From: Metabacillus flavus
GTDB lineage: Bacteria > Bacillota > Bacilli > Bacillales > Bacillaceae
Assembly: GCF_018283675.1 (NCBI RefSeq)
Contig: NZ_JAGVRK010000001.1
Location: forward strand, 3,844,001-3,908,000
Length of the DNA stretch: 64,000 bases
Direction: 5' to 3'
A model generated the notes under the pieces. The model had not been told where the DNA came from. It did not search any database and saw only the letters and a list, made by a program, of their open reading frames with translations. The first letter of the stretch is position 1. The number at the start of each line of letters is the position of its first letter. A program made the position numbers and the translations under genes. Positions 16,774 to 24,593 of this stretch are shown one piece after another.

Positions 16774-17576
16774 ATGGTACTAGTAGAAAATGGAGGCTAT
16801 ATTTTTATAAAAATAAATGCTGCAATGATTCAATTTGCCCCTTCCTTTGCTCCGGCAGAAAATTTAAATAAGATGACGGAGTTTATCCATTCCCTACATG
16901 AGGTTGAATTGGCGGTTATGCCCGAAGGCTGTTTATCCGGATTTGACCATGACCTATCATTTCTTCTCAAAAGGCTGTTGAAGTAGATGATGCATTAGTG
17001 AAGCTACAGGCCCTGGCAGCTAAGAAAAGTGTACATTTACTTTTTGGCACCTTGCTTTACGACCAGAATGAGTGGTACCACGCAGGAATTTACCTCTCTC
17101 CAGGCGGCGCTATGCACATCTATAAGAAAGTAAACTTAGCCTGGCATGAAAGAGGAATTTTGAAGCCCGGCAGCAAACTGGAATGCTTTTCGATTGAAAC
17201 AAATACAGGATCTTTCCTGGCTTCAATTCAGCTTTGCAGAGAGATCCGTTTCCCTGAACAATGGACAGCTTTGGCTGATGACGGTTCCCAGATTTTTTTT
17301 TATTTGACGAACACAATAAATGCAGATGCAAAGGCAGTCTGGGATGCACATCTAATAAGCAGAGCTGCAGAAAACCAGCGATTCGTCCTATCTTCCAATG
17401 TCGCACACCATGACCAAGGCTGCTCTACACTTGCCATTGATCCTGAAGAGAATGTTCTGCATGCAATCCCATCAGCCGATGAAGCCATGATCAAAGTTCA
17501 GTTTGATTTATCACAGAATTCCAGCTGGTATTTGAATCAGCGCAGGACAGACCTTATGGATTGCCGGCTGCGCTAA
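16774..17576 (+). pseudogene. Frameshifted carbon-nitrogen hydrolase (nitrilase superfamily)
   Basis: Amidase/nitrilase-type enzyme split by one frameshift. Part 1 (KINAAMIQFAPSF ... ELAVMPEGCLSGF) carries the catalytic Glu and ends at a stop at 16984-16986. Part 2 (SQKAVEVDDALVKLQ ... HIYKKVNL ... IQLCREIRFPEQW) carries the catalytic Lys and Cys and runs to 17576. The shift is between about 16945 and 16985. The start is also unclear: GGAGG at 16792-16796 precedes an ATA where an ATG would be expected, so ATG 16774 or 16825 would have to serve. All three catalytic residues survive, so decay is recent or the shift is a sequence error. Confidence 0.75.
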
Positions 17577-17604
17577 CATAACAGGCCAATATGAGGGGAT
17601 TAAT

Positions 17605-17781
17605 TTGCAGGATGACATCAATCAAGAAGTTTTAAGTGAATTAAAGAGTATGAATGAGAGGATTAAGAAGCTGGAAAGAGAAAAAGGATTATCCGCTCCT
17701 ATGAAAATACTCGCTCTCATTCTCGGTTTTATGATCATTGGCCCGCTGGCTGTTTCTTTTATTGGACTTTTATTTAATTAA
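17605..17781 (+). CDS. Small coiled-coil membrane protein, 58 residues
   Basis: TTG start at 17605 behind AGGGGA. The first 30 residues are polar and heptad-like (NQEVLSELKSMNERIKKLER), followed by one membrane helix (MKILALILGFMIIGPLAVSF) and a short tail. It starts 28 bp after the nitrilase frame, so co-transcription is likely. Not recognised by name; the topology resembles small membrane anchors. The stop codon runs straight into the interrupted terminator described for the mobile element. Confidence 0.65.
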   Translation: MQDDINQEVLSELKSMNERIKKLEREKGLSAPMKILALILGFMIIGPLAVSFIGLLFN

Positions 17782-17789
17782 AAAAGCCG

Positions 17790-17798
17790 CCCATCACA
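17790..17798 (+). repeat. Left 9-bp target-site duplication
   Basis: CCCATCACA, identical to 18669-18677 and directly abutting the left inverted terminus of the 870-bp element. Confidence 0.8.
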
Positions 17799-17891
17799 TA
17801 ACGGGTTCTGTTTTGAAGTACAAACTTCTAATAAACAAACAAAATAGTAGAGGTATTTGTAGCAGAAAAAACAATTATATTTGCATTAAAA

Positions 17892-17921
17892 ATGGTCAGT
17901 GGCTGATATGCCTCTGACCAT
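17892..17921. terminator. Terminator inside the insertion element
   Basis: ATGGTCAG (17892-17899) / CTGACCAT (17914-17921) with T-runs on both strands; it ends the minus-strand gene 17971-18336. Confidence 0.75.
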
Positions 17922-17970
17922 TTTTTATAGCGATTCTTCAATTAAAGCCCCCAATAATTGAATAAAGCAG

Positions 17971-18336
17971 TTAATAATCGGTTTCCCAAAATTTATCCTT
18001 TTTTATATCTCCAACTACCTTTTCAAACACATTCTCAAAACAAAAAATCATTCGAACAGGTGATTCAGTTCGACTTCCACCAAATTTAGAACAAGGAAAA
18101 ACTCGCACTTGAAAAACGTTATCAATTTTCCAATAATACACATCTAAAAACCAATGTGAAGCATTTGGATAGTCAAGAGTTATTTCATCGTTTGACAAAG
18201 CAATTTTATCACCTTTTCCCATTGGTAAAAGTTTATACTCTAGGCACCTTATTCCCTTTCGTTTATGATGCTGACGTTTTGCCTCTTTTAAAATATTATA
18301 TTTATTTTCTAATTTCTTTTTTAATCTTCTTTTCAA
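17971..18336 (-). CDS. Hypothetical protein carried by the insertion element
   Basis: 121 residues, TTG start at 18336 with AGGTG about nine bases upstream. The N-terminus is strongly basic (MKRRLKKKLENKYNILKEAK, QHHKRKG), followed by a beta-rich aromatic part (HWFLDVYYWKIDNVFQVRVF). No transposase, nuclease or toxin motif that I recognise. Base composition is more AT-rich than the neighbours, in line with foreign origin. It is the only gene of the element, so it is cargo or a diverged element protein; function unknown. Confidence 0.6.
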   Translation of the reverse strand: MKRRLKKKLENKYNILKEAKRQHHKRKGIRCLEYKLLPMGKGDKIALSNDEITLDYPNASHWFLDVYYWKIDNVFQVRVFPCSKFGGSRTESPVRMIFCFENVFEKVVGDIKKDKFWETDY

Positions 18337-18552
18337 TTTTAATCACACCTAAGAGTCATTTTTCAATTTATAAGTTCTTCCACTAACCTGCCCATTAATG
18401 GAATAACAGATATTTCTATTTTATCATTCCATACTGCCCTCAGTTCTTTTTTGTGTGCCTTAAAGTGTATAAGAAATCGCATCACATAATTTGAGGAACA
18501 GAAAGTTCTGTCATCTACATTTTAGGGTGCATTTTGTATTACAAATTATGAA

Positions 18553-18632
18553 GATTTATCGGCAAAAACGCCGGTAAATCAAGAAAGAAGGAGTTACAAA
18601 ATCAATACGATTTGGCTCTCCTTTTGATGTGT
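18553..18632 (+). other. Structured non-coding stretch near the right end of the element
   Basis: Two consecutive hairpins: GATTTATCGGC (18553-18563) / GCCGGTAAATC (18570-18580), then AAGGAG ... AAATC / GATTT ... CTCCTT (about 18588-18625). No reading frame follows the GGAG. Could be a terminator, a small RNA, or an end structure used in transposition. The rest of 18337-18552 is AT-rich with nothing evident. Confidence 0.45.
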
Positions 18633-18668
18633 AATTTTTAGTTTTGTATTCGAAAACCGAACCCGTTA

Positions 18669-18677
18669 CCCATCACA
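18669..18677 (+). repeat. Right 9-bp target-site duplication
   Basis: CCCATCACA, identical to 17790-17798, abutting the right inverted terminus. Confidence 0.8.
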
Positions 18678-18686
18678 GGCAGCTTC

Positions 18687-19346
18687 TTACGCTTGCATCT
18701 TTTTCAAAATGTACCCGATCAATTCCTCCATCGGTCCATCATCCATTGTCTGAATGATCTCCGGCTTAATCAGCTGGATTTTTTTCATTTCGTAATAATC
18801 ATACAAGGCTTTCTTGACGGATAATCCTTCTTCCATTAGAAAAACTGGATTGAGCAGGCGTTTAAAGGCTGTTTCATCCTGCATAATGAGAAGCGCAGGA
18901 TTGATGGAATGGAAAACACATTCCTTTATTCCCTCCTCGTAAAATTCCTTTATGTGCCCCTGTCTCCGTTTTCTTCCCGCTGTAATCTCCTCATAAATAT
19001 CCGGACAGCTTTGTCTTAAATCCCTCATGAAGATTCCGGAAGTATAAATAGCAGAAAGTGCTCCCTGCTGAAATACTTTCTGAAACCGGTATGTGTAGCT
19101 GAACTCTATATTTAGAAGGGTTTCATCCACCTCTTGCATATAATCGGTGAACACTTCCCCTACCTTTTGAATAATTTCTTCCTTTGATGAGAAATAATTG
19201 TACAAAGTGGCTTTGCTGACATTCATGAGCTGAGCCATATCCTGGATGGTCATCTTGCTGAAGCCTTGTGTCCGCATCACGTTCATCAGCTTCTTTGCAT
19301 AAGACGTTCTCATTACATCGCGCTGTTCGTCATCTATTTTTCGCAT
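18687..19346 (-). CDS. TetR-family regulator
   Basis: 219 residues. The N-terminal helix-turn-helix reads AKKLMNVMRTQGFSKMTIQD ... VSKATLYNYFSSKEEIIQKV; the C-terminal part is helical and not assignable. Divergent from an aldehyde dehydrogenase gene, with TAGAC-type repeats in the 163-bp gap, so it likely represses that gene and itself, with an aldehyde or related compound as inducer (inference). The stop codon TAA is ten bases from the right target duplication of the inserted element, so its original terminator has been interrupted. Confidence 0.85.
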   Translation of the reverse strand: MRKIDDEQRDVMRTSYAKKLMNVMRTQGFSKMTIQDMAQLMNVSKATLYNYFSSKEEIIQKVGEVFTDYMQEVDETLLNIEFSYTYRFQKVFQQGALSAIYTSGIFMRDLRQSCPDIYEEITAGRKRRQGHIKEFYEEGIKECVFHSINPALLIMQDETAFKRLLNPVFLMEEGLSVKKALYDYYEMKKIQLIKPEIIQTMDDGPMEELIGYILKKMQA

Positions 19347-19388
19347 TCTTCCTCACGCCTTTCTGTAAAAGTGAGCTGTTCCTATTAC

Positions 19389-19468
19389 AACATTTTAGAC
19401 CATATAAGTCTAGTTAGTTTACAATGTTTCCTCATCAATGGTAGAGTGAGGGCATCAACATTTTAGAC
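19389..19468. promoter_or_regulatory. Candidate TetR operator region upstream of the aldehyde dehydrogenase
   Basis: AACATTTTAGAC occurs at 19389-19400 and again at 19457-19468. The first copy is part of an inverted repeat TAGAC-N7-GTCTA (19396-19412). Location between the divergent regulator and dehydrogenase suggests operator function. Confidence 0.55.
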
Positions 19469-19509
19469 TAGTTTCAAAAAAATAGTACAAAATAAAGGAG
19501 CGGTTTTAG

Positions 19510-20973
19510 ATGAATACAGATTTCAGCAAAATTTATATCAATGGAGCATGGAAATCAGGTTCCGGCGACCGGTCGATTAAAAATATAAATCCTTTCAATC
19601 AAGAGGACATTTTAGAGATTAAGCCAGCTTTAAAACAGGATTTGGACGATGCGTATAAAGCGGCAGAGCAGGCTCAAGTAAAATGGGCTAAAGAATTGCC
19701 GCAAGTGAAACGGGCTTTGCTTGAAAAGGCTGTCCAAATTATGGATGAACAAAAGGAGATCTTCACAGATTGGCTTGTTAAAGAATCCGGCAGCACTGTT
19801 TTTAAAGCAGAAGCAGAATACCGTGCAGCCATGAACGTACTGAAGGAAGCCGCGACCTTCCCTTACAGAATGGAAGGCAAAATTCTCCCTTCACAAACGC
19901 CTGGCAAGGAGAACCGGGTGTATCGCGAACCGCTTGGTGTAGTCGGAGTGATCAGCCCTTGGAATTTCCCGCTTCACTTAGCGATGAGATCCATCGCTTC
20001 TGCCATTGCTACTGGCAATAGTGTGGTCATTAAACCGGCTACTGAAACCCCCGTTACAGGAGGGCTTATATTCGCAAGTCTCTTTGAAGCGGCTGGTGCG
20101 CCTAAAGGATTGGTTAACACGGTTGTTGGACGCGGATCAGAAATCGGGGATGATATGGTGACACATAAAACACCCCGCCTCATTTCATTCACCGGTTCCA
20201 CAGAAGTAGGGCGCCGGATCGGCAAGCTTGCTGGCGGAGAATTGAAAAAAACAGCTCTTGAGCTTGGCGGAAACAACGTATTTATCGTGCTTGAAGATGC
20301 GGACATTGAACAGGCAGCAGAGTCGGCTGTCTTCGGAAAATTTTATCACCAAGGTCAGATTTGCATGGCCATCAACCGCATTTTTGTTCACAGCAGCATT
20401 TATGATCAATTTGCTGAGCGTTTCATTGAAAAAGCAAAAGAATTAAAATATGGAAACCCTGCTGAAGCCGATACAAAAGTAGGTCCGCTGATTAACCGCG
20501 GCCAGGTTGACCGCATTTTAGAAGATGTAAACGAGAGCGTGAAACAAGGTGCAGAATTGCGTCTTGGCGGTAAAGCGGAAGGAAATGTTCTTGAACCTAC
20601 CGTTTTGACCGGCGTTACAAATGATATGCCGATTGCCGTGAACGAAATTTTCGGACCGGCAGCCGCATTAATTTCCTTTGATTCCGAGGAGGAAGTAATC
20701 GAAATGGCAAATGCGATGCCATACGGATTAAGCGGTGCTGTGCACTCTGCTTCCATCGAGCATGCAACACTTGTTGCCCATGAAATTCACACTGGCATGA
20801 TTCACGTCAATGACCAGCCTGTAAATGAAGAACCGCACATGCCGTTCGGAGGAGAGAAGGATTCCGGGATTGGCCGATTCAATGGCGAATGGGCTTTGGA
20901 AGAATTCACAACGGTTAAATGGGTATCCGTGCAGCATAACCGCAGAAACTATGGTCCATTCTTTAAATCATAA
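19510..20973 (+). CDS. Aldehyde dehydrogenase (aryl-aldehyde type)
   Basis: NAD(P)-dependent oxidation of an aldehyde to the acid. 487 residues of the ALDH superfamily: cofactor segment GVISPWNFPLHL, glycine motif FTGSTEVGRRIG, catalytic Glu 251 (ALELGGNN) and nucleophile Cys 285 (HQGQICMA), all intact. Closest in feel to the benzaldehyde/vanillin dehydrogenase branch (B. subtilis YfmT-like), which is from memory and not certain. Ribosome site AAAGGAG. Followed by its own terminator; regulated by the divergent TetR gene (inference). Confidence 0.9.
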   Translation: MNTDFSKIYINGAWKSGSGDRSIKNINPFNQEDILEIKPALKQDLDDAYKAAEQAQVKWAKELPQVKRALLEKAVQIMDEQKEIFTDWLVKESGSTVFKAEAEYRAAMNVLKEAATFPYRMEGKILPSQTPGKENRVYREPLGVVGVISPWNFPLHLAMRSIASAIATGNSVVIKPATETPVTGGLIFASLFEAAGAPKGLVNTVVGRGSEIGDDMVTHKTPRLISFTGSTEVGRRIGKLAGGELKKTALELGGNNVFIVLEDADIEQAAESAVFGKFYHQGQICMAINRIFVHSSIYDQFAERFIEKAKELKYGNPAEADTKVGPLINRGQVDRILEDVNESVKQGAELRLGGKAEGNVLEPTVLTGVTNDMPIAVNEIFGPAAALISFDSEEEVIEMANAMPYGLSGAVHSASIEHATLVAHEIHTGMIHVNDQPVNEEPHMPFGGEKDSGIGRFNGEWALEEFTTVKWVSVQHNRRNYGPFFKS

Positions 20974-20989
20974 TAGAAATGAACCGGGT

Positions 20990-21018
20990 ACCGGCTCCTT
21001 AGTGGAGCCGGTATTTTC
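20990..21018 (+). terminator. Terminator of the first aldehyde dehydrogenase
   Basis: Perfect 9-bp stem ACCGGCTCC (20990-20998) / GGAGCCGGT (21004-21012), tail ATTTTC. Confidence 0.8.
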
Positions 21019-21071
21019 TATAAGTCTAATAATTGACAATTTTCCAAATACATGTTTCTCTAAAGTTAGAT

Positions 21072-21085
21072 TGTAAGCGATTACA
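21072..21085 (+). promoter_or_regulatory. cre site (CcpA) upstream of the second aldehyde dehydrogenase
   Basis: TGTAAGCGATTACA matches the cre consensus TGWAARCGYTWNCW at 13 of 14 positions and is a TGTAA/TTACA palindrome. It lies 37 bp before the start codon, where CcpA binding would act as carbon catabolite control. Confidence 0.65.
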
Positions 21086-21122
21086 GTCTGTTGAACTACA
21101 TACACGGGAGGAGAAATGAAGC

Positions 21123-22640
21123 ATGTACAAATTTCCAAATTCGGAAGGCTCCATTATTCAGTTCAAAGACCGTTATGACAACTTTATCGGAGGAAAATGG
21201 ACACCTCCTGTAAAGGGGGAGTACTTTGAAAATATTACTCCTGTAACCGGCAAGGTATTTTGTCAGGTTGCCCGGTCAACGGAAGAGGATATTGAACTTG
21301 CTCTCGACGCCGCCCACAAAGCCAAGGATTCATGGGGCAGAACGTCTGTAACAGAGCGCTCTCTCATTCTTAACCGGATTGCAGACCGCATGGAAGAAAA
21401 TCTTGAAAAACTTGCCCTTGCGGAAACGTGGGAAAACGGAAAAGCGGTTAGAGAAACATTAAACGCCGACATTCCATTAGCCGTGGACCACTTCCGTTAT
21501 TTCGCTTCCGTCATCCGAGCCCAGGAAGGCAGCATCGGCCAGATTGATCAGGATACGGTTGCCTATCATTTTTACGAGCCGCTCGGTGTTGTCGGACAAA
21601 TTATCCCCTGGAACTTCCCTATTCTAATGGCTGCTTGGAAGATTGCTCCTGCACTTGCTGCCGGAAACACCATTGTCTTAAAACCTGCCGAACAAACTCC
21701 TGCCTCACTCATGTTTATGCTGGACCTGATCGGTGATCTTCTGCCTGATGGAGTATTGAACGTTGTGAACGGCTATGGACTGGAAGCAGGCAAGCCGCTT
21801 GCATCTAACCCCAGAATCAGCAAAATCGCCTTTACCGGTGAAACCACTACAGGCCGCTTAATCATGCAGTACGCTTCCCAAAATATTATTCCGGTTACAC
21901 TCGAGCTTGGAGGAAAGTCTCCAAACATCTTCTTTGAAGACGTCATGAGGGAAGATGATGCTTTCCTCGATAAAGCCGTAGAGGGCTTCGTCATGTTTGC
22001 CCTGAATCAGGGTGAAGTGTGTACATGCCCTTCACGCGCCCTCATACAGGAATCGATCTATGATCAATTCATTGAACGCGCCATTGAGCGGGTTAAAGCG
22101 ATTAAAACGGGCAACCCTCTCGATCCAAACGTTATGATGGGAGCCCAGGCCTCATCAGAACAAATGGAAAAAATCCTTTCTTATTTGGAAATCGGGAAGT
22201 CGGAGGGAGCCAAGTGCCTGGTCGGGGGCGAACGGAATCAGTTGGATGGCGACCTTTCTGAGGGGTACTATATTCAGCCGACAATTTTTGAAGGAAATAA
22301 TAAAATGAGAATTTTTCAGGAAGAGATCTTCGGACCGGTCCTATCCGTCACTACGTTTAAGGACGCAGATGATGCCCTGTCCATGGCGAACGACACATTA
22401 TACGGCCTTGGGGCTGGTGTCTGGACCCGGGATATGAACACTGCCTTCCATTTTGGCCGTTCCATTGAAGCCGGCCGCGTTTGGACAAACTGCTACCATC
22501 AGTATCCGGCACATGCTGCCTTCGGAGGGTACAAGATGTCCGGAATCGGACGGGAAAATCACAAAATGATGCTCAGCCACTACCAGCAGGTTAAAAATCT
22601 GCTCGTCAGCTACAGCACAAACAAACTTGGTTTCTTTTAA
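21123..22640 (+). CDS. Acetaldehyde-type aldehyde dehydrogenase (AldB/ExaC/AcoD group)
   Basis: 505 residues, NAD-dependent ALDH of the acetaldehyde/chloroacetaldehyde group. Motifs: [16 protein letters not shown], catalytic Glu 261 ([10 protein letters not shown]), FTGETTTGR, nucleophile Cys 300 in [11 protein letters not shown] (the Cys-x-Cys form usual for this subgroup), and C-terminal [16 protein letters not shown]. Ribosome site GGGAGGAG nine bases before the ATG. Followed after 20 bp by a DUF779 gene, a constant partner of this subgroup. A cre site upstream points to glucose repression, fitting ethanol/acetoin/acetaldehyde metabolism. Confidence 0.92.
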   Translation: MYKFPNSEGSIIQFKDRYDNFIGGKWTPPVKGEYFENITPVTGKVFCQVARSTEEDIELALDAAHKAKDSWGRTSVTERSLILNRIADRMEENLEKLALAETWENGKAVRETLNADIPLAVDHFRYFASVIRAQEGSIGQIDQDTVAYHFYEPLGVVGQIIPWNFPILMAAWKIAPALAAGNTIVLKPAEQTPASLMFMLDLIGDLLPDGVLNVVNGYGLEAGKPLASNPRISKIAFTGETTTGRLIMQYASQNIIPVTLELGGKSPNIFFEDVMREDDAFLDKAVEGFVMFALNQGEVCTCPSRALIQESIYDQFIERAIERVKAIKTGNPLDPNVMMGAQASSEQMEKILSYLEIGKSEGAKCLVGGERNQLDGDLSEGYYIQPTIFEGNNKMRIFQEEIFGPVLSVTTFKDADDALSMANDTLYGLGAGVWTRDMNTAFHFGRSIEAGRVWTNCYHQYPAHAAFGGYKMSGIGRENHKMMLSHYQQVKNLLVSYSTNKLGFF

Positions 22641-22660
22641 AAACGGAGGTGCATAACAAA

Positions 22661-23038
22661 ATGGCCGACCGCGTTACTGCGACAGAAACGGCGATCGCAT
22701 TAATCGAAAAGCTGAAGGAGAAGCACGGTCAAATCATGTTTCACCAATCAGGCGGCTGCTGTGACGGCAGTTCGCCGATGTGCTACCCCGAGGGGGATCT
22801 TCTCATCGGAAGCCAGGACATTCTGCTTGGAGAAATTGGCGGCAGCCCCTTCTATATTCATAAAAAACAATACGAATACTGGAAGCATACTCAGGTCATC
22901 ATTGACGTGGTCGATGGCAGAGGCGGCATGTTCTCGCTCGAAGGAGTGGAAGGAGTTCGATTCCTGAGCCGGTCCCGCCCGTTTACAGCGGAGGAAATCC
23001 GGGAGCTGGATGCTGAGGAAGAAGCTGGCCGGCGGTAA
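22661..23038 (+). CDS. DUF779 family protein
   Basis: 125-residue soluble protein always found beside acetaldehyde-type dehydrogenases. Conserved look: MFHQSGGCCDGSSPMCYPEG with a Cys-Cys pair and a third Cys that could bind metal, then GDLLIGSQDILLGEIGG. A GTG at 22649 overlaps the GGAGG site, so the ATG at 22661 is the start. Biochemical role unknown to me; probably accessory to the dehydrogenase. Same transcription unit as the upstream gene. Confidence 0.88.
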   Translation: MADRVTATETAIALIEKLKEKHGQIMFHQSGGCCDGSSPMCYPEGDLLIGSQDILLGEIGGSPFYIHKKQYEYWKHTQVIIDVVDGRGGMFSLEGVEGVRFLSRSRPFTAEEIRELDAEEEAGRR

Positions 23039-23105
23039 GTGCTGATAAATGGTATATGTGGTTCGCCCGTTCGTTTCTGGTGAGGGTCGAATTCAGTCGA
23101 AAAGT

Positions 23106-23230
23106 CGATATAATTTTATTTCGGTCGATATATCCCAATAATAGCCGATATATCCCTATTTCGGTCGATTTATCCAAATAACAGCCGATATATCCCTATT
23201 TCGGTCGATATATACTAATTGGCCACCGAT
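23106..23230 (+). repeat. 20-bp-period tandem repeat (about six units)
   Basis: CGATA/CGATT recurs at 23106, 23126, 23146, 23166, 23186 and 23206, exactly 20 bp apart, with a shifted seventh near 23227. Two alternating unit types (CGATATATCCCAATAATAGC and CGATATATCCCTATTTCGGT) make a 40-bp higher-order period. Lies in the non-coding gap after DUF779. Confidence 0.85.
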
Positions 23231-23295
23231 TTACTCTCTTTTCAACACGAACTAACCGGATGTCAAAAACACAAAACTGCTAAACCACCAAAAAA

Positions 23296-23327
23296 CCCAG
23301 CTCCTTATCGCCAGGAGCTGGGTTTTT
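23296..23327. terminator. Bidirectional terminator before yvbH-like gene
   Basis: CCCAGCTCC (23296-23304) / GGAGCTGGG (23314-23322) with A-run before and TTTTT after. Confidence 0.85.
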
Positions 23328-23329
23328 CA

Positions 23330-23944
23330 TTAATTATTTATATATTTCTCAAACACATAGCCAAAATCTCTGATGCTGTATTGCTTTTTCGTATCCATGA
23401 GCCAGTTGAAGGCGGTTTGGTTTACTTTTTTGAACTCTTCGGACAGGCTGCCTTCTGTGCTTCTCATATTGCCTAGGGTAGAGGATGCCATTTGAAGGCT
23501 TTGCTTTGCATACTCCAGCGCCTGGTGGCTTTCGCGGTTGATTTCAGCAATCTTGATTAAGACTTTGTATAAATCTTTCAGCTCTTCCAGATGCTTTTTA
23601 TGTACATCGATTGAGAACGCGGTATTCCCCAGCTTAAATTTAATCTCTACATCCAAATCTACCGTTCCTGCCGTTTCGAGAAAGACCTCTGAGATTTTAT
23701 TTGCACGGTATTCATATCTCTTCAGTGTCCGCTTTTTGCTTGCAGCGCTTGCTCCGTCCAAATGAACAAGGGCGCGGTTTGTGAAGCAATACTCATCGGC
23801 TTTGGATTTGATCAGAAAAAAGATCCGTTCGTTCTCTTCGTGCAGGATGTAATCATCTGCGTCCACCTTGTCATAATCGGCAGGCTTGATGACGCTCCCA
23901 ATATCACTGAGTCCCAGCATATCTGATGCTACTTTTCCAAACAT
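23330..23944 (-). CDS. PH-domain protein, YvbH-like
   Basis: About 204-residue soluble protein with a bacterial pleckstrin-homology domain in the first two thirds (EENERIFFLIKSKADEYCFT, RALVHLDGAS, KRTLKRYEYRANKISEVFLE) and a helical C-terminal oligomerisation part (ALEYAKQSLQMASSTLGNMR). The ATG at 23950 touches its GGAAG, so the second ATG at 23944, six bases further, is preferred. Matches the YvbH family of Bacillus by layout; function unknown. Monocistronic with its own terminator. Confidence 0.75.
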   Translation of the reverse strand: MFGKVASDMLGLSDIGSVIKPADYDKVDADDYILHEENERIFFLIKSKADEYCFTNRALVHLDGASAASKKRTLKRYEYRANKISEVFLETAGTVDLDVEIKFKLGNTAFSIDVHKKHLEELKDLYKVLIKIAEINRESHQALEYAKQSLQMASSTLGNMRSTEGSLSEEFKKVNQTAFNWLMDTKKQYSIRDFGYVFEKYINN

Positions 23945-23995
23945 GTACATCTTCCTTTCAACTGTTTATGGTTCTATTTTAACATAGAGGGTCTG

Positions 23996-24544
23996 CTATT
24001 CTGCTAGATGAGTTTCCAAAAATTTTGTAATTTCCAGATCTCCTTTTGCCATCCGATCGGCAACGTCCTTCTTCCATTTTTCCGGATCGTCTGCATACTT
24101 GGATAAATCTTCACCAAAAAGGGACTGAAGCTCATCTTTTGTCACTTTTAATAACATAGGCTTCTTGGTTTCGATTTTCAATTCAGCCCATTCTGCATTT
24201 TCAATTAAAATGAGCAGGGAGGCTGCGTTGTTCAGCAGAACCTTTTCACTGTTTTCCGCATCCCAGCTGCTTTCAAATGAAGTTTCATTTTGACCATTAT
24301 TCAGCCCGTAGGTGACCGTCAGACCATAAGGCTTTTCCTTCGTATGAAGCTGCAGTGTTTTTACATACTGGCTGCCTGGAAGCTGGCTTAACATCCCGCC
24401 TACTGCGCTATTGTCTCCAACGAATGTGTGTCTCCCATCTGCAAGAACTCTCTGGGCTGCGGCTTCCCCAGATTCTCCAGATTGGCAGCCTGCAGAAAGA
24501 GTTACAGCACCTGTTAAAAATAAAAACGCCAGCCATCTTTTCAA
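23996..24544 (-). CDS. DUF4825 lipoprotein
   Basis: 182-residue membrane-anchored lipoprotein. TTG at 24544 is seven bases after GGAGG and directly starts the signal peptide (LKRWLAFLFLTGAVTLSAGC, lipobox LSAGC); the ATG at 24559 has no site. The mature part has the DUF4825 pattern KHTFVGDN-like (HTFVGDNSAVGGMLSQLPGS ... KPYGLTVTYG), also seen in extracellular parts of BlaR1-type sensors. A helical charged C-terminus follows. Function unknown. Confidence 0.75.
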   Translation of the reverse strand: MKRWLAFLFLTGAVTLSAGCQSGESGEAAAQRVLADGRHTFVGDNSAVGGMLSQLPGSQYVKTLQLHTKEKPYGLTVTYGLNNGQNETSFESSWDAENSEKVLLNNAASLLILIENAEWAELKIETKKPMLLKVTKDELQSLFGEDLSKYADDPEKWKKDVADRMAKGDLEITKFLETHLAE

Positions 24545-24593
24545 AAAACCGCCTCCCATATGCTATACGATCCAAAAGGAAATAAGTTCCCAT

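Larger units (their letters stand above)
17799..18668. mobile_element. 870-bp insertion with terminal inverted repeats
   Basis: The left end reads TAACGGGTTCTGTTTTGAAG; the right end, read inward, is TAACGGGTTCGGTTTTCGAA. The match (with small gaps) continues through TACAAA for about 28 bp. A perfect direct repeat CCCATCACA flanks both ends. Content: one AT-rich gene for a 121-residue protein without transposase motifs, a bidirectional terminator, and a structured non-coding stretch near the right end. This is the signature of transposition, probably a non-autonomous or cargo-bearing element mobilised in trans. Removing it and one CCCATCACA restores a hairpin between the small membrane gene and the convergent tetR gene. 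Family not recognised. Confidence 0.75.

Noticed and set aside
23106-23230. CRISPR array
   Set aside because: Repeat units are contiguous with a strict 20-bp period, no unique spacers and no cas genes nearby.
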